From Nitrospirillum sp034653355 (GTDB taxonomy: Bacteria; Pseudomonadota; Alphaproteobacteria; Azospirillales; Azospirillaceae), in contig NZ_JAYEER010000003.1 of NCBI RefSeq assembly GCF_034653355.1, positions 992,001 to 1,056,000 of the forward strand: a DNA stretch of 64,000 bases. Direction: 5' to 3'. The notes beneath the pieces are model-generated. The model made no database searches, was not told where the DNA came from, and saw only the letters and a list, made by a program, of their open reading frames with translations. Positions 56,800 through 64,000 of this stretch are shown here, in pieces. The position numbers and the translations under genes are program-made. How positions within the stretch are numbered: the first letter of the stretch is position 1; each line of letters starts with the position of its first letter.

Positions 56800-57930
56800 A
56801 TGCTTGGTGGCGTGGCGGCCTTGGTCCGCCCTCATGACCCGGCCGAACTGGACCGGGCCCTTCTGGAAAAGCGGCGCCTGCATCTGCGCACCAATCAGGC
56901 GGATGTCTTCGCCCGGCTGCTGCCCTGGTCGCTGATCAACGCCCAGGTGACGCTGACGGGGTTGCACAATGGGCGCCTGCGCCTGGTCCGCGTCGGCCAG
57001 GATCTGCCCTATGAAACGGTGGTGGGCCGCAGCAAGGCGGGCGTGCTGGCCCTCAAAGCCGCCGCCTTGCAGGAGCAGATCAATCAGGGTCTCAGCCTCG
57101 CCTTGAACCACCTGCACCATGTCTCCCCCCGCATCGCCGCCCTGGTCGCGGTGGTGGAGCGGCGCTATCGCGTGCGGGGAGGCGCCAACGCCTATGTCAG
57201 CTTCCAGCGCGACGGCGCCTTGGGGCCCCACTGGGACAACCACGACGTCATCATCCTGCAGATATCGGGGGAGAAGCGCTGGCACTGCCATGGCGCTCGC
57301 GCCGTCCATCCCCTGGTCAGCCGCAGCTATCCCACCGTGGCGGAGGCGGGGCCGATGGAGTGGGAGGACACCTTGCGCCCCGGGGACCTGCTGTACATCC
57401 CGCGTGGCGACATCCACTGGGCGGCGGTGGCGGAGGGCGGCCATTCCGTCCACCTGACCATCAACCTGGGCGGCCTGCGGGCCCGCGACATGCTGCGGGC
57501 CTTGGCCGGGCGGCTGGAGGGGGACGAGGCCGCTTTCCGGGAAGAGGTCATGGCCGTGGCGGACGGGGCGGCGACGCGCCGGCAGCTGTCCGCACAGGCC
57601 GACCTACTGCGGGGCGCCCTTGAACAGCCGGACGTGGCGGCGCTGTTCACCCAGCTGGATGGGGAGCGGGAGGCGTTCCAGCCCATGAACCTGGGCCTGG
57701 ATCACACCCTGTCGGACACCACGGAGATCCATCCCGCCGCGCGTGGTCCGGGGCCGGTTCCATCCAAACTGCCGCCGGATCAGCGGCGGGTGCTGACGCA
57801 GTTGCTGGCCACGGACGGCGCCCGACTGGGGGAGCTAAAGCCGGCCCTCGCGGATATGGAGGGTGGTGCCGTGGCGCAGGCGGTGGCCGGCTTGGCCCGA
57901 GTTGGCCAGGTCTGGCTGTTCGACGACTGA
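56800..57930 (+). CDS. JmjC-like cupin (RoxA/cupin_4-type) protein
   Basis: A protein of 376 residues from the ATG at 56800 (behind GGGGGG); an upstream GTG at 56767 adds 11 residues. The cupin core has the iron ligands His and Asp in GPHWDNHDVIILQISGEKRWHCHG and a distal His in RGDIHWAAVAEGG, as in ribosomal oxygenases and other JmjC-like hydroxylases. A winged-helix-like C-terminal domain follows. It closes the receptor/GH35/halogenase/SapC cluster and may hydroxylate a protein or small molecule made or imported by it. It is convergent with the acyl-CoA dehydrogenase gene, with 3 bases between the stops. Confidence 0.87.
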   Translation: MLGGVAALVRPHDPAELDRALLEKRRLHLRTNQADVFARLLPWSLINAQVTLTGLHNGRLRLVRVGQDLPYETVVGRSKAGVLALKAAALQEQINQGLSLALNHLHHVSPRIAALVAVVERRYRVRGGANAYVSFQRDGALGPHWDNHDVIILQISGEKRWHCHGARAVHPLVSRSYPTVAEAGPMEWEDTLRPGDLLYIPRGDIHWAAVAEGGHSVHLTINLGGLRARDMLRALAGRLEGDEAAFREEVMAVADGAATRRQLSAQADLLRGALEQPDVAALFTQLDGEREAFQPMNLGLDHTLSDTTEIHPAARGPGPVPSKLPPDQRRVLTQLLATDGARLGELKPALADMEGGAVAQAVAGLARVGQVWLFDD

Positions 57931-57933
57931 GCC

Positions 57934-59094
57934 TCAGCGTCCGCCCTTCGCGTCCCGGATCATGTTGCGGGCGATGACCAGCTGCTGGATCTGGCTGGTG
58001 CCCTCATAGATGCGGAACAGGCGGACGTCGCGGTAGAAGCGCTCCACCCCGTAGTCGGCCATATAACCGGCGCCGCCGTGGATCTGCACGGCGCGGTCGG
58101 CCACACGCCCCACCATCTCGGAACAGAACAGCTTGGTGCAGGCGGCCTCCGTGCCCACGTCGCGGCCGGCGTCCCGCTGGCGGGCGGTCTCCAGCACCAT
58201 GCAGCGGGCGGCATAGGCCTCCGTCCGGCTGTCGGCCAGCATGGCCTGCACCAGCTGGAATTCGGCGATGGGCTGGCCGAACTGCTGGCGGTCCAGGGCA
58301 TAGGCCAGGCTGTCGCGGATCAGGCGCTCGGCCACGCCCACGCAGACGGCGCCGATGTGCAGGCGCCCCCTGTCCAGCACTTTCATGGCGGTGCGGAAGC
58401 CCTGGCCCTCGCGCCCGCCGATGATGTTGGCCGCCGGCACCCGTGCGTCCTGGAACACCACGTCGGCGGTATGGCTGCCCTTCTGCCCCATCTTGCGGTT
58501 CGCCGGGCCGACGCTGACGCCCGGCGTGCCGGCCTCCACCAGGAACGCGGTGACGCCCTTGGCGTCGCGGCTGGCGGGGTCGGTGCGGGCGAAGACGGTG
58601 AATAGGCCGGCATGCGGCGCGTTGGTGATGAAGCGCTTGGTGCCGTTCAGCACATAATGGTCGCCGTCGCGCCGGGCGCTGGTGCGCAAGGAACCGGCGT
58701 CCGATCCCGCCTCCGGTTCCGTCAGGGCGAAGGCGCTGATCAGGTCGCCGGCCGCCAGCCGGGGCAAGTAATGGCGCTTCTGTTCCTCCGTCCCGTCGAT
58801 GACCAGCCCTTGCGAGCCGATGCCGTTATTGGTGCCGATGAGGGAGCGGAAGGCCGGCGAGGTCTGGCCTAGTTCGAAGGCCACCTGCACCTCTTCCGCC
58901 ATGGTCAGGCCCAGGCCACCGTACTCTTCCGGGATGGACAGGCCGAATAGGCCGAGATCCCGCATCTCGTCCACGATATGTGGCGGGATGGCGTCATCCT
59001 CCGCCACCTGGTGTTCCAGGGGCACCAGCCGGTCGCGCACGAACCGGCTCACGGTGTCCAGCAGCTGGCTCAGCGTCTCTTGATCCAAGGCCAT
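57934..59094 (-). CDS. Acyl-CoA dehydrogenase (~386 residues)
   Basis: A standard-length flavin acyl-CoA dehydrogenase. The middle domain has FALTEPEAGSDAGSLRTSA, the C-terminal domain has GGAGYMADYGVERFYRDVRLFRIYEGTSQIQQL, and the catalytic Glu is in the YEGTSQ motif. It probably oxidises short- to medium-chain acyl-CoA. It lies 13 bases downstream of the FadJ-type gene on the same strand, so the two are co-transcribed and perform successive beta-oxidation steps. Confidence 0.95.
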   Translation of the reverse strand: MALDQETLSQLLDTVSRFVRDRLVPLEHQVAEDDAIPPHIVDEMRDLGLFGLSIPEEYGGLGLTMAEEVQVAFELGQTSPAFRSLIGTNNGIGSQGLVIDGTEEQKRHYLPRLAAGDLISAFALTEPEAGSDAGSLRTSARRDGDHYVLNGTKRFITNAPHAGLFTVFARTDPASRDAKGVTAFLVEAGTPGVSVGPANRKMGQKGSHTADVVFQDARVPAANIIGGREGQGFRTAMKVLDRGRLHIGAVCVGVAERLIRDSLAYALDRQQFGQPIAEFQLVQAMLADSRTEAYAARCMVLETARQRDAGRDVGTEAACTKLFCSEMVGRVADRAVQIHGGAGYMADYGVERFYRDVRLFRIYEGTSQIQQLVIARNMIRDAKGGR

Positions 59095-59107
59095 CGCAAT
59101 CGCCCCC

Positions 59108-61231
<2,124 letters not shown>

Positions 61232-61327
61232 GGAACCTCTCTCCCGAAACCGGCGCCTGGTTGGGTCGGCGCCTTCCGGGAGCGACAGTAACAAAGCTCC
61301 GACACGATGCAAGATTTGCGAAATATG

Positions 61328-61370
61328 ATTCCGCGCAGCGGAATTTATTGTGCGCCCGGCGGGATTACAA
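61328..61370 (-). promoter_or_regulatory. Promoter with IclR-type operator upstream of the beta-oxidation operon
   Basis: ATTCCGC-GCA-GCGGAAT is a perfect 7-3-7 dyad at 61328-61344, about 97-113 bases before the FadJ-type start. On the minus strand, TTGTAA (61370-61365) and TAAATT (61347-61342) are separated by 17 bases, and the operator overlaps the -10. Binding there would repress. The form TTCCGC/GCGGAA is like known IclR-family operators. Confidence 0.6.
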
Positions 61371-61419
61371 TGCCTTGGCCCTCTCGATCCGTTCATGGCG
61401 CCGTTCCCTGTCGGTCGGA

Positions 61420-62103
61420 TCAGGTCGGATTGGAAAACGGCTTCGCCGTGGCTTTTGGGGGCAGGGCCGGAGGGACCGTTTGCGGGGCCGTGGCCTCGGG
61501 TGGTGGGGTGTCGTCCTGCCAGGCCACCCAGAAGCGGACCGTGGTCCGCCGCCGCGTTTCGGCCCGCTTGTTCATGAGGGTCAGGGTCAGGATCCGGTTG
61601 CCATCCTGCAGGGTGCCGCTGTACTCGCTGCCTGTGTACATGCTGTCGCCGACGAAGGTGGCGACCCCGTCGCCGCAGACATAGCGGGCGCATTCGCCCA
61701 TGGGCGCCCCATCCTGCGAGATGCCGCAATAGATGGCGACGACCTGGGCGGTCCCGGGCAGTTCCACGAACAGGTTCTCTTCCCCTCCGGGGCGGATGGT
61801 GGTCCGTGTCTGCGCCTCCGTCACCCGCACCCCGGGGGCGCCCAGGTCCCGCGCCATGCGGTTCCGGCCCTGGTAATCGTTCCAGGCCTGGCAGAAGGGA
61901 TAGTCCACGACGTTGGCGCCCCGGAAATAACCGGGGTTGGTGCGCAGTCCCGCTTGCCGCCACCAGGGGTCCGGTATCGAGGCGGTCATCAGGGCATAGA
62001 CCAGGCTGACGGAAAGGGCGGCCGAGATCAGGGACACCAGAAACCGCCCCATGACCGCGACGGGGAGCGGCATCTGGGCCTCAAGCGACAAATTCGCGTC
62101 CAT
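61420..62103 (-). CDS. Membrane-anchored hypothetical protein A of the PadR cassette
   Basis: A protein of about 227 residues from the ATG at 62103; the frame extends to an ATG at 62157, but the shared regulatory motif at 62130-62137 would then be inside the coding region. A hydrophobic helix near the N-terminus (FLVSLISAALSVSLVYALM) is followed by an extracytoplasmic domain with several Cys (FCQAW, IYCGIS, CARYVCGDG). It is a paralogue of the 266-residue protein encoded to the right, sharing DYQGR, ARDL, VTE, YCGIS and FWVAW. The function is unknown. Confidence 0.65.
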   Translation of the reverse strand: MDANLSLEAQMPLPVAVMGRFLVSLISAALSVSLVYALMTASIPDPWWRQAGLRTNPGYFRGANVVDYPFCQAWNDYQGRNRMARDLGAPGVRVTEAQTRTTIRPGGEENLFVELPGTAQVVAIYCGISQDGAPMGECARYVCGDGVATFVGDSMYTGSEYSGTLQDGNRILTLTLMNKRAETRRRTTVRFWVAWQDDTPPPEATAPQTVPPALPPKATAKPFSNPT

Positions 62104-62129
62104 GGCTTTCGCCCTTTCCAATTTATTGC

Positions 62130-62137
62130 ACAATGTA
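62130..62137 (-). promoter_or_regulatory. ACAATGTA motif upstream of protein A, shared with the PadR promoter
   Basis: ACAATGTA in the sequence GCACAATGTAGAAGAAAT lies about 30 bases before the ATG at 62103. The same ACAATGTA, in the palindromic TACAATGTA, is at the PadR gene promoter. PadR proteins bind similar A/T-rich dyads, so both may be PadR sites. Confidence 0.5.
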
Positions 62138-62184
62138 GAAGAAATTAGCGCACCCATTGAGAAGGGCGAAGCGGGGTAGGGGAT

Positions 62185-62985
62185 TCAGGGGACGCTGTTG
62201 CCGTCGTCGCGCCAGGCCACCCAGAAATGGCCGGTGACGCCGTCCTCGGGGCCGGCGGAGCGGGTGGACATGGCCAAGGTCAGAACACGGCCTTTGACGT
62301 AGGCGCTATCCTCGACGAAAGCCGAGACACCGGTGCCGCAGCCACCGCGGGAACATTCTTCGACAGCGGTTCTCCCCGCGCCCGGCCGGCTGATGCCGCA
62401 ATAGATGGCGGTCACCTTGGCCGCCTGGGGCAGCAGGACCGCCAGATCCTGTTCCGTGCCCTGGCGCACCGCGCCCCGGGTGGTGACCTCGGTCACGTGG
62501 ATGCCGGGCCCGCGCAGGTCGCGCGCCAGGCGGCTCCGGCCCTGATAGTCGGTCCAGGCCTGACAGACGGGATAATCGGGCTGATTGAAGCCCCGGAACT
62601 GGCCGGGATAGCTGGGCATGCCGGCGCGTATCCACCATGGGGCGGGCACCAGCACCGACATCATGGCGTAGCAGACGCTGAAAGCCAGGGCGATCGTGGC
62701 CAGAGACAGCAGCAGCCGGCCCCGATCCAGGAAGCGCAGCAGCACCAGGTTCTCCAGCCGCCGGTTGGCGATGGCCAGGATGCTTGAGGCGATGTCGCGG
62801 CGATAGCGGTTCAGGGCGGCGTCCGGCCCCAGGATCGCCAAGGCGTTGACGTAGGATTCCTCCAGGTCGCCCATGCGGTCCTCCACCTCATCGGGGGTGG
62901 CCACCAGCATCAGGCAAAGGCGGGGGAACAGGGGCAGGACGGCTGGGGTGGCGACGGCGTTGCTGTTTTCGGACGGCGTCGTCAT
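62185..62985 (-). CDS. Membrane-anchored hypothetical protein B of the PadR cassette
   Basis: A 266-residue protein. The N-terminal ~80 residues (PDEVEDRMGDLEESYVNALA) resemble the GDLEE-containing 'permease prefix' domain found N-terminal to some duplicated MacB/FtsX permeases. One membrane helix (LATIALAFSVCYAMMSVLVPAPW) and an extracytoplasmic Cys-containing domain homologous to protein A follow. It starts 3 bases after the PadR stop with AAGGGGG upstream, so the two genes are co-expressed. It may sense or antagonise an envelope substrate. Confidence 0.72.
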   Translation of the reverse strand: MTTPSENSNAVATPAVLPLFPRLCLMLVATPDEVEDRMGDLEESYVNALAILGPDAALNRYRRDIASSILAIANRRLENLVLLRFLDRGRLLLSLATIALAFSVCYAMMSVLVPAPWWIRAGMPSYPGQFRGFNQPDYPVCQAWTDYQGRSRLARDLRGPGIHVTEVTTRGAVRQGTEQDLAVLLPQAAKVTAIYCGISRPGAGRTAVEECSRGGCGTGVSAFVEDSAYVKGRVLTLAMSTRSAGPEDGVTGHFWVAWRDDGNSVP

Positions 62986-62988
62986 GGC

Positions 62989-63318
62989 TCAGGCCCCCTT
63001 GCCCGCCAGACCCAGGCCGTATTCCAACTCGTGACGGGTGTTGACGGCGTGGTCCAGCGCCTGACGACCCTCGCCGGTCAGCTTGAAATAGCGCTTGGCC
63101 CGGCCGCCGCGCGTCGGCGTCGGCTCGCCGAGATAGGACTCCAGCAGTTCCTTGGCCGACAGCCGGTCCAGGGTGGTGTAGACCGCGCCCAGCGTGTGCT
63201 CCCGCCGGGTGCGGCGGCTCAGTTCATCGCGGATGGCCACGCCGTAGGCGCCGTCGCCCAGGGCCAGGATGACCATCATCACCGCCTGTTCCAACGTGCC
63301 CAGTGTGTTCCTGCCCAT
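62989..63318 (-). CDS. PadR family transcriptional regulator
   Basis: A winged-helix regulator of about 109 residues from the ATG at 63318; GTG codons at 63321 and 63327 are alternative starts. The family pattern is seen in LGTLEQAVMMVILALGDGAYGVAI, HTLGAVYTTLDRLSAKELLESYLGE and RGGRAKRYFKLTGEGRQAL. PadR proteins are usually repressors of adjacent membrane-protein genes. It heads an operon with protein B, and a TACAATGTA palindrome lies about 29 bases upstream of its ATG, suggesting autoregulation. Confidence 0.9.
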   Translation of the reverse strand: MGRNTLGTLEQAVMMVILALGDGAYGVAIRDELSRRTRREHTLGAVYTTLDRLSAKELLESYLGEPTPTRGGRAKRYFKLTGEGRQALDHAVNTRHELEYGLGLAGKGA

Positions 63319-63346
63319 CACGCCCACCCTGCTTCCCTATTTCTTC

Positions 63347-63355
63347 TACAATGTA
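63347..63355 (-). promoter_or_regulatory. TACAATGTA palindrome upstream of padR
   Basis: A perfect short palindrome in TTTCTTCTACAATGTAAATC, about 29 bases before the PadR ATG. A near-identical block (TTTCTTCTACATTGTGC on the minus strand) is in front of protein A. It is a candidate PadR operator. Confidence 0.5.
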
Positions 63356-63403
63356 AATCTGATGGCGCGACCCGTCAACGGGAGAACGGGACGGGGGAAG
63401 GGA

Positions 63404-64000
63404 TCAGAGCGCCCGGCCGACCAGGGCCACACGGTTGGCCAGTTCCACCAGGCGGGGGCCCAGTTCCCTCTCCAACCGCTCGGGTGTCAGGATGTAGGAC
63501 GGGCCGCCGCAATTGAACGCCAGGGGCGGCTGGCCCGGTTGGGTGGGGCGCAGGGGAACGGCCACGGAATTCACCCCCTGCACCCATTCGCCCACGTTCA
63601 GGCAAAAGCCGCGCGCGCGGATCTCATCGGCGGAGCGCAGGATGCCCCGCTCCACCATGGGCCAGAACTCCTCGCCCGCCCGTTGGCGCAGGCGTTCCAT
63701 CAGGGGCGCGCGGGTGGGCTGATCCAAGGCCGCCAGATAGGCGCGGCCGATGCTGGACCGGCCCAGGGACAGGCGCGAGCCCACGTCCTGTTGCAGGCTG
63801 ACCATGCCGGGCGCCCGGGCGCAGGCGATGTAGACCATGCTGAGGTCGTCGCGGCCGGCCAGAGCGGTCAGCACGCCGTCGCCGGCGTGGTCGGCCAGGG
63901 CCTGCAGGTAGGGCTGCGCCGTCTCGCGGATCTTCAGCCCACCCAGGCAAGCATAGCCCAGGCCCAGCACGGCCACACCCATGCGGTACTTGCCGTTGTC
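63404..64000 (-). CDS. IclR family transcriptional regulator (5' end outside the window)
   Basis: The C-terminal ~198 residues of an IclR regulator; the N-terminal helix-turn-helix lies beyond the window edge. At the cut, DNGKYRMGVAVLGLG is the end of the wing region typical of IclR proteins, and the remaining effector domain has LSMVYIACARAPGMVSLQ, GSRLSLGRSSIGRAYLAAL and RGFCLNVGEWVQGVNSVAVPL. It is on the same strand as the beta-oxidation operon, about 2 kb upstream of it, and is the likely binder of the operator at 61328-61344. Its effector is unknown. Confidence 0.88.
   Translation of the reverse strand, partial: DNGKYRMGVAVLGLGYACLGGLKIRETAQPYLQALADHAGDGVLTALAGRDDLSMVYIACARAPGMVSLQQDVGSRLSLGRSSIGRAYLAALDQPTRAPLMERLRQRAGEEFWPMVERGILRSADEIRARGFCLNVGEWVQGVNSVAVPLRPTQPGQPPLAFNCGGPSYILTPERLERELGPRLVELANRVALVGRAL

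Overview
The window is very GC-rich, gene-dense DNA. Its protein families point to a free-living alphaproteobacterium, probably of the Azospirillaceae (Azospirillum, Niveispirillum or Nitrospirillum type). This placement is inferred from family content: a TonB receptor/GH35/tryptophan-halogenase/SapC/cupin cluster, an HWE-type histidine kinase, a DmdC-like acyl-CoA dehydrogenase and a direct-repeat LexA-type box. No rRNA, tRNA, CRISPR array or transposase was seen.

Region by region. 1-4.3 kb holds a small coiled-coil protein, a hybrid sensor kinase and two overlapping 2OG-Fe(II) oxygenase genes, all on the minus strand. 4.5-6.2 kb is a chemoreceptor. 6.2-7.8 kb is a two-gene island with falling GC: a gluzincin-type metallopeptidase with a modular N-terminus, then a small AT-rich membrane-anchored protein. 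It sits behind a near-consensus promoter whose spacer contains GAAC-N7-GAAC, the alphaproteobacterial SOS box. The arrangement resembles a DNA-damage-inducible toxin/immunity pair. 7.9-22.9 kb is a long transporter operon: tandem inverted repeats and a sigma-54-type promoter, an unreported 52-codon membrane peptide, an HlyD-type adaptor, one MacB/LolD-type ATPase and five consecutive ~820-residue duplicated FtsX/MacB permeases.

23-36.5 kb is mostly chromosomal housekeeping: a threonine/serine dehydratase, two small unknowns, an SsuABC/TauABC-like importer behind a 9-bp-arm inverted repeat, a 595-residue acyl-CoA dehydrogenase, a lytic transglycosylase with a consensus sigma-54 site, an HWE kinase, an FAD-linked oxidase, a DinB protein, a Sua5/YrdC protein and an orphan ParA ATPase. 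36.6-44.3 kb contains a tandem pair of PhyH-type dioxygenases, an AraC regulator with a VOC protein, Bcp peroxiredoxin and GlnE. 44.6-47.9 kb encodes a large AsmA-like protein.

48.5-57.9 kb is a glycan-uptake locus: TonB-dependent receptor, GH35 beta-galactosidase, flavin-dependent halogenase homologue, SapC-like protein and JmjC-like cupin, with the later genes overlapping or closely spaced. 57.9-61.2 kb is a beta-oxidation operon (acyl-CoA dehydrogenase and FadJ-type multifunctional enzyme). Its predicted promoter overlaps a perfect IclR-type operator, and an IclR regulator is cut off by the right end of the window. Between them lies a PadR cassette with two paralogous small membrane proteins, and a shared TACAATGTA-like motif lies upstream of both transcription units.

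The observations most worth following are the SOS-box toxin-like island, the single-ATPase/five-permease array with its regulatory region and leader peptide, the halogenase-containing glycan locus, and the IclR and PadR operators.
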